Below the pieces are notes generated by a model, which saw nothing but the letters and a program-made list of their open reading frames with translations, made no database searches and had not been told where the DNA came from. A stretch of DNA of 43,599 bases from Spongiactinospora sp. TRM90649 (GTDB lineage: Bacteria; Actinomycetota; Actinomycetes; Streptosporangiales; Streptosporangiaceae). A program made the position numbers and the translations under genes. Positions 7,779 through 15,550 of the stretch are shown here, one piece after another; positions within the stretch are counted from its first letter, which is position 1; each line of letters begins with the position of its first letter. The stretch lies in NCBI RefSeq assembly GCF_029382225.1, contig NZ_JARLTC010000053.1:1-43599 (forward strand), given 5' to 3'.

Positions 7779-8405
7779 TCAGGGGTCGGGAAGACCCGCC
7801 GCGACCTTGTCGAAGGCGTCGTCGAGCAGGGCCGGCAGGCTGGACTCGCCGCCTGCGGCGCTCCACCGCAGCATGGCGACCCGGAAGGTCGTCAGGGCGA
7901 CCGCGGTGACCAGCTCGGCGTAGCCGTGGTCGTCCGGTCCGGGCAGGGGGCCGGCGCCGAGCCGCTCGCGTATGGCGGCGATCAGCTCGCGCTCGGTCTC
8001 GACCCCTCCCGCGTGCAGCTTGGCCAGCAGCGCGGGATTCCGCTCGAAGACCCGCAGCCGGAGCAGCCACTCCTCGCGCCGCTCCTGCATCCGCGCGCCC
8101 GTCTCCCGCAGCACCAGGCGCATCGCGCCGAGCACCGGCAGGTCGCCGGGAGCGGCGACCAGATTCTTGGCCAGCTCGGCGGCGGCGACCGGATCGCGGC
8201 CGATGAGGGCGTCCTCCTTGGACGGGAAGTAGTTGAAGAACGTCCGGTAGGAGACGTCGACGGCCGCCGCGATGTCCTCTACCGTCACTCCGGCGAGCCC
8301 CCGTTCGGCCACCAGCCGGAGCGCGGCGCGTTCCAGCGCCGCCCGGGTTTCGAGCTTCTTGCGGTCCCTCCGCCCGAGTTCCTCACTGCTTTCCACGAAG
8401 GGCAC
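7779..8405 (-). CDS. TetR-family regulator, probably of the adjacent MFS pump
   Basis: The 208-residue protein has an N-terminal TetR HTH (about 15-61: RAALERAALRLVAERGLAG, VEDIAAAVDVSYRTFFNYFPSKEDAL) and a helical ligand-binding domain. It is encoded directly upstream of the MFS gene in the same direction, so it most likely represses that pump and itself. The 114-bp gap contains a small GCCCGT/ACGGGC dyad (7720-7736), and a weak GATG...CATC dyad lies upstream of this gene; neither is a convincing operator. Confidence 0.88.
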   Translation of the reverse strand: MPFVESSEELGRRDRKKLETRAALERAALRLVAERGLAGVTVEDIAAAVDVSYRTFFNYFPSKEDALIGRDPVAAAELAKNLVAAPGDLPVLGAMRLVLRETGARMQERREEWLLRLRVFERNPALLAKLHAGGVETERELIAAIRERLGAGPLPGPDDHGYAELVTAVALTTFRVAMLRWSAAGGESSLPALLDDAFDKVAAGLPDP

Positions 8406-8527
8406 AACGGGCGAAGCCCGGCAAAAATTTCACGATGCGCAAACTTTCATCCTGTGCAGCCAGGTGATTTGGGTCACAGCCCCTCCGGCCTGGGCCGGAG
8501 CGAGAGAAGGGCGGGGCGAAAGAAGGG

Positions 8528-8560
8528 CCGGGGCGTCCCCCCGCACTGGGGACGCCCCGG
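8528..8560 (-). terminator. Hairpin terminator of the WYL regulator gene
   Basis: A perfect 13-bp GC-rich stem (8528-8540 with 8548-8560) with a 7-nt loop starts 20 bp past the stop codon at 8581. It is the only strong structure in the 175-bp gap between the TetR and WYL genes. Confidence 0.65.
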
Positions 8561-8580
8561 CCTCTGGGGGAGGAGAGCGG

Positions 8581-9567
8581 TCAAGGCGCCAGTCTGGCCG
8601 CCAGGTCGCGCAGGCGCCGGGTGATCTCGTCCGTGGTCTGGAGAGTGAACTCCGCGCCGAGGGCGGCCACGGCGGCGATGTACTGCACGACCAGTTCGGG
8701 GGAGTCGGCGGTCAGCCGGATCGCGCACTCGCCGGGGCCGTGGTCCTCGATCTCGCCGGGGATGCCGGCGAACACCCGGGCGCGCACCTGGTCGGCGGGC
8801 AGGCGGACGGTCATCCGGGCCGTGTGGCGGTAGGTCGCCTCGGCGAAGGAACGGGTCAGATAGTCGGCGGCGTCGCGGGCGGGCAGGTCCCGTGGGTCGA
8901 AGCGGTGGTGGGTCGGACGGGGCTCGGCGATCCGGTCCACGCGGAACGTGCGCCAGTCCTCGCGCCCGGGGTCGTAGGCGAGCAGGTACCACCGGCCGTG
9001 CGCGGAGACCAGGTTGTACGGCTCGACGCGCCGTTCCTCGCTCCCCTCCCGCCTGCGGTAGGAGAAGGTCAGGACGCGCCGGTCACGGCAGACGGACGCC
9101 AATACGGCGAGCGTCGCCGGATCGGCCGGATGGGCGTGCCGGTACGGCACCGCCTCCGTCACGCCGCCCATCGCCGCGAGCCGGGGCCGCAACCGCGCCG
9201 GGAGGACCTGCTCCAGCTTGGCCAGCGCCCGCATGGAGCTCTCCTCGATCCCGGCCACGCTCCCGCCCGCCGACGTCACCAGCCCGACCGCCACCGCCAC
9301 CGCCTCCTCGTCGTCGAGCAGCAGCGGCGGCAGGTTCCTGCCCGAGATCAGCCGGTAGCCTCCGGCGGTGCCCGTGGTGCCCTCGACCGGGTAGTCCAGG
9401 GCCCGCAGCCGCTCCACGTCGCGGCGCACCGTCCGCACCGTGACGCCGAGGCGGTCGGCCAGTTCGGCCCCCGGCCACTCGCGTCTGCTCTGCAGCAGGG
9501 ACAGCAGCCGCAGCAGCCGTCCTGGCATGTCCTTGCGCGTCGAGTCCACGCGACCAGATTGCCTCAC
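8581..9567 (-). CDS. YafY-type regulator: HTH_11 plus WYL domain
   Basis: A 328-residue transcription factor with an N-terminal winged HTH (MPGRLLRLLSLLQSRREWPG, then LADRLGVTVRTVRRDVERL, about 14-60) and a WYL ligand-sensing domain (about 150-230; RVEPYNLVSAHGRWYLLAYD), followed by the WYL C-terminal extension. The ATG at 9567, a GTG seven codons in and M14 (9528) are all possible starts; the family core begins at M14. It is divergent from the flavin oxidoreductase with a dyad operator in the 44-bp gap, so it probably controls that gene and itself. Confidence 0.9.
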   Translation of the reverse strand: MRQSGRVDSTRKDMPGRLLRLLSLLQSRREWPGAELADRLGVTVRTVRRDVERLRALDYPVEGTTGTAGGYRLISGRNLPPLLLDDEEAVAVAVGLVTSAGGSVAGIEESSMRALAKLEQVLPARLRPRLAAMGGVTEAVPYRHAHPADPATLAVLASVCRDRRVLTFSYRRREGSEERRVEPYNLVSAHGRWYLLAYDPGREDWRTFRVDRIAEPRPTHHRFDPRDLPARDAADYLTRSFAEATYRHTARMTVRLPADQVRARVFAGIPGEIEDHGPGECAIRLTADSPELVVQYIAAVAALGAEFTLQTTDEITRRLRDLAARLAP

Positions 9568-9588
9568 ATCAAGGACAAGTTATGTCCT
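9559..9588. promoter_or_regulatory. Dyad operator in the WYL regulator/oxidase divergent promoter
   Basis: AGGACA (9572-9577) and TGTCCT (9583-9588) form a perfect dyad around AGTTA. The right arm overlaps a possible -10 (TATGTC, 9581-9586) paired with TTGCCT (9559-9564, 16-bp spacing) for the oxidase gene. A single dyad between a one-gene regulator and its divergent target is the expected WYL-regulator operator. Confidence 0.6.
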
Positions 9589-9598
9589 AAGGGGCTCC

Positions 9599-9604
9599 TA
9601 GGTT
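9599..9604 (+). promoter_or_regulatory. Alternative -10 for a leaderless oxidase transcript
   Basis: TAGGTT fits TANNNT and ends 7 nt before the ATG at 9612, which has no clear ribosome binding site. If this is the real -10, the dyad at 9572-9588 would cover the -35 region instead. Confidence 0.3.
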
Positions 9605-9611
9605 GGGTCGC

Positions 9612-10976
9612 ATGAGCGAACTCAAGGGAACCGAAGGGCCGGTCTACACGCCGGAGAGCGTGGAGTACGACGAGCAGCGCGGCGGCTACCAGCGGGTCAC
9701 GGCGCACCGGCCCGCGCTGGTGGTGGCGGCGACCGGCGCAGAGGACGTCCGGGCCGCCGTCGAGCACGCCGCGCGGGAAGGGCTCCGGGTCGCGGTCCAG
9801 GCCGGCGGGCACGGGCTCGGCGAGCCGCTGGAGGGCGGTGTCCTGATCAGCACCCGGCGCATGTCGGGCGTCCGGGTGGACCCCGTGGCGGGCACCGCGT
9901 GGGTCGAGGCGGGGGCGAGCTGGGGGCGCGTGATCGAGGCGGCGGCCCCGCACGGGCTGGCGCCGCTGTCGGGCAGCTCGCCGGGGGTGGGGGCGGTGCC
10001 GTACACGCTGGGCGGCGGCGTCGGGCTGATGGCCAGGCGGTACGGCTTCGCCGCCGACCACGTCCGCCGCCTCACCGTCGTGACGGCCGACGGGCGGATC
10101 AGGGACGTGACGCCGGACACCGAGCCCGGCCTGTTCTGGGCGCTGCGCGGCGGGGGCGGGGCCTTCGGCGTGGTCACCGGCATGGAGATCGGCCTGGTGC
10201 CGGTGGAGCGCCTGTACGGCGGCGGCCTGTACTTCGACGTCGAGCGGGTGCCGGGCGTCCTGACGGCTTGGCACCGGTGGACGGCCACCGTGCCCGAGGA
10301 GACGACCTCGGCCGTGGCCCTGCTGCCCATGCCGGACCTGCCGATGATCCCCGAGCCGCTGCGCGGGCGGTACGTCGCGCAGATCCAGATCGCCCACCTG
10401 GGCGCCGAGGAGGAGGGACGGCGGCTGACCGAGCCGCTGCGCGCCCTCGGCCCGGCGCTGCGCGACACGCTGCGGGAGCTGCCCTACACCGAGTCGGCGA
10501 CGATCTTCGACGAGCCGGACCACCCGCACGCCTACCTGTCGCGGAACCGCCTGCTGCGCGACCTCGACCCGGACACCCTGGCCACGCTGCTCGCGACGAC
10601 CGGGCCGTCCGCGCCGGTGATGACGGTCGTGCAGTTCCGCCACCTCGGCGGCGCGCTGGCCCGCCCGCCGCGCGTCCCGAACGCGATCGGTCACCGGGGC
10701 GCGGCGCGGTACTCGCTTAACGTGCTCTCACCGGTCGAGCCCGGCGGCGAGGAGTCCGCCCGCGCCGCGCACCGCGCCGCCGTCGCGCCGTTCGAGCGCG
10801 AGGCGGTCGGCACGCTGCTGAATTTCAGTTATGGGCCCCTTGACAAGGACACCGTGCGGTCGGCGTTCGAACCCGGCGACCATGAGCGCCTGGCCCGGCT
10901 GAAGGCCCGTCTCGATCCGCGTGATCTGCTGCACGGCGCGTGGCCGATCGGGTCCGTTCAGGAAAGCCGCGGGTAA
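9612..10976 (+). CDS. FAD-binding oxidoreductase, VAO/PCMH (berberine-bridge-like) family
   Basis: A 454-residue flavoprotein oxidase/dehydrogenase. The PCMH FAD-binding domain spans about 30-200: EHAAREGLRVAVQAGGHG has the histidine (H67) used for covalent 8-alpha-histidyl FAD in the family, followed by PYTLGGGVGLMARRYG and WALRGGGGAFGVVT. The second, 6-S-cysteinyl anchor of bicovalent members is not seen. The C-terminal berberine-bridge segment ends NFSYGPLDKD...RLARLKARLDPRDLLHGAWPI, where the family usually has 'N.Y' and 'DP...F'. An ATG at 9612 is preferred over a GTG at 9603. Substrate unknown; likely under the divergent WYL regulator. Confidence 0.88.
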   Translation: MSELKGTEGPVYTPESVEYDEQRGGYQRVTAHRPALVVAATGAEDVRAAVEHAAREGLRVAVQAGGHGLGEPLEGGVLISTRRMSGVRVDPVAGTAWVEAGASWGRVIEAAAPHGLAPLSGSSPGVGAVPYTLGGGVGLMARRYGFAADHVRRLTVVTADGRIRDVTPDTEPGLFWALRGGGGAFGVVTGMEIGLVPVERLYGGGLYFDVERVPGVLTAWHRWTATVPEETTSAVALLPMPDLPMIPEPLRGRYVAQIQIAHLGAEEEGRRLTEPLRALGPALRDTLRELPYTESATIFDEPDHPHAYLSRNRLLRDLDPDTLATLLATTGPSAPVMTVVQFRHLGGALARPPRVPNAIGHRGAARYSLNVLSPVEPGGEESARAAHRAAVAPFEREAVGTLLNFSYGPLDKDTVRSAFEPGDHERLARLKARLDPRDLLHGAWPIGSVQESRG

Positions 10977-11149
10977 TTGGTATGTCATCCAGTGTTGTCC
11001 AGAGATTTCGGTCGGAATTTCCATGGCGGGCCGTCGGCTCCGAAACCGGCGAGGGGCATCCCGCGCCGGTATGAGCCGGCGTTCGGGGGCGCGCGGCCGG
11101 CCGGTCCCGGACAGGTGATCAGTGCGGTCGATTGCCAGGTCGGCATCCT

Positions 11150-11174
11150 GCCGGGGCCGCCGACCGGCCCCGGC
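11150..11174 (+). terminator. Hairpin downstream of the flavin oxidoreductase
   Basis: GCCGGGGCC (11150-11158) pairs with GGCCCCGGC (11166-11174) over a 7-nt loop, and three further outer pairs (one G.T) are possible. It lies about 170 bp past the stop codon, so its assignment to that gene is tentative. Confidence 0.4.
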
Positions 11175-11442
11175 GGGTGATCACGATGGCACACGCCGTG
11201 GATGGGAGGGTGCTATGGATTGTTGCGGGCTAGATCGGTATTGAGTGGTATGGCGAGCCGCTGACCGGCCCGGATCCCGGATTCTCATTCCAGGTGGCTC
11301 AACCCATTGGTTAACGGGGCTTTCCGGGGCCCGCACCGGATAGCTAGGATTCTTCACTGCCGCCTGACTAATGTTTACAGCGTGTTTTCACACGCCTCCC
11401 ACTTGTCCCGCACGTCCCCCCGGGTGCACGCGAAGGGAAGCG

Positions 11443-11484
11443 ATGAAGACGAGGAAGAGCTCCGGCCGACCTGGATCGACCTAA
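11443..11484 (+). other. Possible 13-codon leader peptide before the P-loop kinase
   Basis: An ATG preceded by AAGGGAAG opens a frame MKTRKSSGRPGST ending in TAA, 12 nt before the start of the downstream kinase, which itself lacks a good ribosome binding site. Translation of the leader could feed ribosomes to the kinase start. The peptide is too short for any family recognition, and this may be chance. Confidence 0.25.
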
Positions 11485-11496
11485 GCGGATCGCGTC

Positions 11497-12093
11497 ATGA
11501 GGATCACCGGCATAATCCTCTGTGGCCCGCCCGCCAGCGGCAAGAGCACCGTCACCGGCGCGCTGCACGAACTCGACCCCCGATTCGTGCTGGCCCGCAG
11601 CCTCGTGGTCGGCGACGACCACGCCGACGACCACGACCAGGTCACCCACGAGCAGGTCGAGCGACTGCGCGCGGCAGGGCGCATCATCGCCGACACCCGC
11701 CGTGACGGCAACCGCTACGTCATCGACCGCCATCCCATCGAGCACATCGCCCAGGCCGGGCTCGTCCCCGTGGTCCACGTGGGCTCCTCTCGCGACGTCG
11801 AGGGGCTGTCCGTGATGGGCGAATGGGTGCGGGTCCTGCTGGTCACGCCCCCGGAGATCCGCCGCGAGCGGCTGCGGCGCAGGGCCGACGACGCCGGCGG
11901 CCCGCGGCTCCGGGGCCGGCAGGACGCCGTGGGGGCGGTCCCGCCGGCCGCGGACCTCCGGTTCCACCTCCGGATCGCCACCAACGTCACCCCGGCCGAG
12001 CACGCCGCCCGCGAGATCGCCGACGCGTTCGTCGCGGCCAGCAGGCTCGCCCGGCGGCGGGTCGCGGTGGGTCCGGTCAGCGGCGCAGGGTGA
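11497..12093 (+). CDS. Guanylate-kinase-like P-loop NTPase
   Basis: A 198-residue protein starting MRITGIILCGPPASGKST, with the Walker A loop at 10-18. The middle part (RIIADTRRDGNRYVIDRHPIEHIAQAGLVPVVHVGS) parallels guanylate kinases, where 'GN.YGT....V......G..V' precedes the base-binding core, but the canonical SxTTR...Y GMP-binding segment is not evident. Later HVTPPEIRRERLRRR is LID-like. Nucleoside monophosphate kinase activity is possible but not proven; the substrate cannot be read. The last 17 bp overlap the 3' end of the convergent histidine kinase gene. Confidence 0.75.
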   Translation: MRITGIILCGPPASGKSTVTGALHELDPRFVLARSLVVGDDHADDHDQVTHEQVERLRAAGRIIADTRRDGNRYVIDRHPIEHIAQAGLVPVVHVGSSRDVEGLSVMGEWVRVLLVTPPEIRRERLRRRADDAGGPRLRGRQDAVGAVPPAADLRFHLRIATNVTPAEHAAREIADAFVAASRLARRRVAVGPVSGAG

Positions 12094-13147
12094 GCCGGAA
12101 CGCGCATCCGCCCCCCTCGGGGGCGGACAGCGTGAGATCGCCCCCGTGGGCGAGCGCGACCTGACGCGCGATCGGCAGGCCGAGCCCGGTGCCCGGCACG
12201 TCGCGCCGTCCGCGCCAGAAGCGCTCGAAGACGTGCTCACGCTCGGCGACGGGAATGCCCGGCCCGTGGTCGGTCACCACGACCTCGGCCGTCCCGCCGT
12301 CCACCGCCACGGTGATCTCCACGCCCGACCCCCCGGGCGCGTACCTGATCGCGTTGTCCAGCAGGTTGGCCAGCGCGCGGGAGACGGTCGGCTCGTCCAC
12401 CGAGCACACCGCGTCGTCCGGCCCCGCCACGGTGACGGTGATCCCCTTCCTGGCCGCCAGTACCCCGGCCTGCTCGGTCACGTCCCGCGCCAGCGCCACC
12501 AGGTCGGCCGGACGCCGCTCGACGGCACGGGCCCGCGTGCGCGCGTCGGTCAACAACTGGTCGAGCGTCGTGCGGAGCCGCTCCGCCGCCGTCAGCGACC
12601 GCACCAGCCCCTCCCGGTAGACCTCGACGGTCGGATCCGGGTGGGCCAGCAGCACCTCCGCGTTGGCCATCAGCACCGACAGCGGGACCCGCAGCTCGTG
12701 GCTGGTCTCGTCGATCAGCCGCCACTGCGCCGCGGCGGCCCGCTCCAGCCGGTCGAGCATCGCGTCGAAGCTCGCCGCCAGCGCCATCGCCTCGGCCGGT
12801 CCCCTCGCCAGCGCGATGCGGCGGCCCAGGTCTGTGTCCCCGGTGCCCCCGGTGCCGCCGATCTCGTCGGCCGTCGCCCGGACCCGCTCGATCGGGGCGG
12901 TCGCCCGCGCGGCCCACCACCAGGACAGCCCGGCGGCGGCCGGGGCGAGGCCCACGATGGTCCAGGTCAGCGCCGGCGACCTGTGCGTGGACTCGGATGT
13001 GGTGTTCCGCCCGTCCACGACGCTCGTCTCGACCGTCTCGACCTCGGTCACCAGGACCACGCCGAACAGCAGCAGGGCGGGCAGGTAGATGGCCAGGAAG
13101 CCGAGCACGGCCAGGCGGATCCGCAGCGAGCCCAGAAGGCGCGTCAC
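12077..13147 (-). CDS. Sensor histidine kinase (OmpR-partner type)
   Basis: A 356-residue membrane kinase with a first helix at about 11-34, a short extracellular loop (about 35-58), a second helix (about 60-80), HAMP (about 82-138), the phospho-acceptor H150 in DETSHELRVPLSVL, and the ATPase N box (LANLLDNAIRYAP), G1 (DHGPGIP) and G2 (GTGLGLPIA). The GTG start at 13147 overlaps the regulator stop by 4 bp (GTGA), indicating coupled translation. The sensory loop is only about 25 residues, so sensing may occur in the membrane or via a partner; the lipoprotein hydrolase in the same operon is a candidate. Confidence 0.93.
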   Translation of the reverse strand: MTRLLGSLRIRLAVLGFLAIYLPALLLFGVVLVTEVETVETSVVDGRNTTSESTHRSPALTWTIVGLAPAAAGLSWWWAARATAPIERVRATADEIGGTGGTGDTDLGRRIALARGPAEAMALAASFDAMLDRLERAAAAQWRLIDETSHELRVPLSVLMANAEVLLAHPDPTVEVYREGLVRSLTAAERLRTTLDQLLTDARTRARAVERRPADLVALARDVTEQAGVLAARKGITVTVAGPDDAVCSVDEPTVSRALANLLDNAIRYAPGGSGVEITVAVDGGTAEVVVTDHGPGIPVAEREHVFERFWRGRRDVPGTGLGLPIARQVALAHGGDLTLSAPEGGGCAFRLTLRR

Positions 13148-13818
13148 GGCGCGGGCCGTCCGAGCCGATAGCCGGAGCCGGTGACGGTGGCGATCAGCGG
13201 CGGGTCGCCGAGCTTGCGCCGCAACCGGCTGAGGATGACCCGCACCGACGCGGTGAACGGGTTGGCGTGCGCGTCCCACACGTGTTCCAGCAGGTCCTCG
13301 GCGGACAGCAGCTCGCCGGGGTGGTGCATGAAGTAGCGCAGCAGGGCGTACTCGCGCGCGGTGAGGTCCAGCTCCGCGCCGGAGCGCCAGGCCCGGTGGG
13401 CGGCCAGGTCGAGGGTCAGCTCCCCGGCCCGCAGCAGCGTGCCGTGGTCGTCGGCGCGGCGGGCCAGGGCCCGCAGCCGGGCCACCAGCTCGCTGAAGTG
13501 GAACGGCTTGACCAGGTAGTCGTCGGCCCCGGCGTCGAGCCCGGCCACCCGGTCGGCGACCGCGTCGCGGGCGGTCAGCACCAGCGTGCGACGGGGCCGT
13601 CGCAGCTCGCCGTCCGTGCCCAGGCGCCGCACCAGGTCGAGGCCGTCGCCGTCGGGCAGGCCCAGGTCGAAGCAGGCGACGTCGTAGGCGGTGGTGCGCA
13701 GCGCCTCCTCCGCCGCGCGGCAGGTCGCCGCCAGATCGACCGCGTACGACTCGTTGCGCAGGCCGAGGGCGACGATTCCGGCGAGGTCGGGGTCGTCCTC
13801 GATGAGCAGGATCCGCAC
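13144..13818 (-). CDS. OmpR/PhoB-family response regulator
   Basis: A 224-residue regulator with a receiver domain (EDDPDL acidic pocket, phospho-acceptor D51 in CFDLGLPDGDG, VLTARD, K in DDYLVKPF) and a C-terminal winged helix (about 130-220; LTAREYALLRYFMHHPGELLS, FTASVRVILSRLRRKLG, TVTGSGYRL). It is followed by its kinase with a 4-bp overlap and preceded by the serine hydrolase gene, only 6 bp away, so all three should be on one transcript. Confidence 0.95.
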   Translation of the reverse strand: MRILLIEDDPDLAGIVALGLRNESYAVDLAATCRAAEEALRTTAYDVACFDLGLPDGDGLDLVRRLGTDGELRRPRRTLVLTARDAVADRVAGLDAGADDYLVKPFHFSELVARLRALARRADDHGTLLRAGELTLDLAAHRAWRSGAELDLTAREYALLRYFMHHPGELLSAEDLLEHVWDAHANPFTASVRVILSRLRRKLGDPPLIATVTGSGYRLGRPAP

Positions 13819-13824
13819 GGCCGG

Positions 13825-15507
13825 TCAGCCGCGCCGGCGCGCGGTCGCCCGCCCGTCCGGGCCGGTGATCTTCATGGTCCCCTCCTCGAAGGTCAGGCGC
13901 ACCTGCGGCCCGACGCCCACCGGGTCGTCGGGCTGGAAGCGGTTCTTCCCGGTGGACAGGAGGGCAAGCCGGGCGGGCGCGCCGGGCACCGACGACGCCT
14001 CGACGCCGCCCTCCTCGTTCACCGCGTACCAGCACAGGATCGACCGGGAGCCCGTGGTCAAGGTGACGTAGGTGCGGATCTCGCCCCCGGCTGTCAGAGT
14101 GCCGGCGGGCCGGACACGTCTGATCGGGCCACCGGACTCCTCGATCGCGGCCCTCTCCTTGCGGCCCTCCCGGGTGGCGCCGGTCAGCAGGGCGAGCACG
14201 CGGCGCTCGTGCCGGCCCAGCTCGGCGCGGGTGAGCCCGCGCGGCGGGAACAGCGCCCGGACGGCGTCCACGCCGCTCGGGGTGACCAGCAGCCTGCCGT
14301 CGGCGGTGCGCACGTCGTAGGAACCTCCCGAGTCCAGCTCGTAGGTCCCGACGATAGCGCCGAGGTCGCCGGGATCCACCCTCTCGCCGGTGGGGGTGGG
14401 CAGCGGCTCACCGGCCAGCAGCGCCGGGCCGATCACGCGCATCAGGTCACCGGCGGGGATCTTCGGCCTGTTGGCCGCGATCGCGATCGCGATCCGCCGT
14501 CCGGGGACCCAGACCACGGTGGCGGTCTGGCCGGCGTCGCCACCGCCGCCGGAGGCGGTCAGGAACGGCAGGCCGAACACCTCGGCGTCCACGGCGACCC
14601 ATCCGGGGGTCTCCGACCGGCCTTCCTCGATCTCCACGCCGGGGGTGGCCAGGGACTTCGCCGAGGCGGGGGAGACGATCTTTCCGGTGAACAGGGCGTG
14701 GGTCCAGTCGGCGAGGTCGCGGGTGGTCATGGCCAGGCCGCCGTTGCCCTCGATCGCCCAGTACGGCCCCGCGAAGCGCCCGCCCGGCCGTCCGGGGGTG
14801 CCGTCGTCGAGCACGCCGACCGCCCGGGGGCCCGGCGCGGCGGGCTGCCCCTCCCAGAAGCCGCCCGCCGTCCGGCCGCCGGGCAGCCGCAGCACCTCGG
14901 CGGCCACGTACGAGCGGAACGTCGTGCCGGACACCTTCTCCACGATCAGGGCCAGCAGGGTGTATCCGGCATTGGAGTAGAGGTAGCCCTCGCCGGGAGG
15001 GAAGGCCGCCTCCAGCCCGCCGATCCCGGCGAGGGCGGCGTCCGCGCCGACCGGCTGGTCGTCGGCGGCGTACGAGCCGCGCAGGCCGGAGGTGTGCAGC
15101 AGCAACTGCCGGACCGTGGCCCGGGCCGCCGGGCCCTTCAGCCCGGGGAGCAGCTCGCCCGCCCGGTCGTCGAGCGACAGCCCGCCCTCCTCGGCGAGGG
15201 CGAAGACGGCGGCGGCGGTGAACGCCTTGGTGATCGACCCGATGTCGAACACGGTCTGCGGGGTGTTGGGGGCGCGGGCGGCGTCGTCGGCGGTGCCGTA
15301 CGCGGCCAGGCAGCGGGGACGCCCGTCCGTGGAGATCGCGATCGAGCCGCTGAACCCGGCTTTCGCCCACGCGCGGAGCTCGGACGCGATCTCGGGATCG
15401 CACTGGGCCGCGCCGCTCGCGGCGGACGGTCGCGCGGGTTCGGATGGGGTGCTGCACGCCGCGGCCGTGAGCGCGGCGGCGGCGATCACCGCTAGGGGTC
15501 TGCGCAT
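13825..15507 (-). CDS. Lipoprotein serine hydrolase, class C beta-lactamase/DD-peptidase fold
   Basis: A 560-residue exported protein. The signal peptide ends in a lipobox (TAAAC, C18), so it should be anchored outside the membrane. The catalytic domain has SITK (91-94; Ser nucleophile and Lys) and YSN (177-179), the two key motifs of the serine beta-lactamase/esterase/DD-peptidase superfamily; a KTG-like third motif is replaced by a Gly-rich SGGGGDAGQT segment. About 150 residues after the catalytic domain resemble the C-terminal domain of such hydrolases (IVGTYELDSGGSYDV). Activity (peptidase, esterase or lactamase) cannot be told. The two-component genes follow by 6 bp, suggesting shared control or sensing of the cell envelope. 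Confidence 0.88.
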   Translation of the reverse strand: MRRPLAVIAAAALTAAACSTPSEPARPSAASGAAQCDPEIASELRAWAKAGFSGSIAISTDGRPRCLAAYGTADDAARAPNTPQTVFDIGSITKAFTAAAVFALAEEGGLSLDDRAGELLPGLKGPAARATVRQLLLHTSGLRGSYAADDQPVGADAALAGIGGLEAAFPPGEGYLYSNAGYTLLALIVEKVSGTTFRSYVAAEVLRLPGGRTAGGFWEGQPAAPGPRAVGVLDDGTPGRPGGRFAGPYWAIEGNGGLAMTTRDLADWTHALFTGKIVSPASAKSLATPGVEIEEGRSETPGWVAVDAEVFGLPFLTASGGGGDAGQTATVVWVPGRRIAIAIAANRPKIPAGDLMRVIGPALLAGEPLPTPTGERVDPGDLGAIVGTYELDSGGSYDVRTADGRLLVTPSGVDAVRALFPPRGLTRAELGRHERRVLALLTGATREGRKERAAIEESGGPIRRVRPAGTLTAGGEIRTYVTLTTGSRSILCWYAVNEEGGVEASSVPGAPARLALLSTGKNRFQPDDPVGVGPQVRLTFEEGTMKITGPDGRATARRRG

Positions 15508-15513
15508 GGGGGG

Positions 15514-15519
15514 AAGCTA
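15514..15519 (-). promoter_or_regulatory. -10-like hexamer for a leaderless hydrolase transcript
   Basis: On the minus strand TAGCTT ends 6 nt before the ATG at 15507, and no ribosome binding site lies between. This would give the hydrolase/two-component operon its own promoter inside the 43-bp gap after the permease gene. Confidence 0.35.
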
Positions 15520-15550
15520 CGGATCCCCCTGCAAACCTGATGTGAACGGG

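Larger units (their letters stand above)
10977..11496. other. 520-bp intergenic region with a hairpin and a possible leader
   Basis: Short open frames here show no recognisable protein. The region holds the hairpin at 11150-11174, two copies of GGTGATCA flanking it, a second small hairpin (GCGTGT/ACACGC, 11380-11395) and a 13-codon leader-like frame at 11443-11484. Base composition is more AT-rich than in the neighbouring genes. Confidence 0.5.

Noticed and set aside
10977..11200. Short frames downstream of the flavin oxidase
   Set aside because: No ribosome binding site, no codon bias and no family pattern on either strand.
12146..13171. Plus-strand frame opposite the histidine kinase
   Set aside because: Shadow of the kinase codons, with no family signature.
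12997..15495. Very long plus-strand open frame opposite the two-component and hydrolase genes
   Set aside because: It runs across three well-defined minus-strand genes and its product is low-complexity Gly/Gln/Arg-rich.
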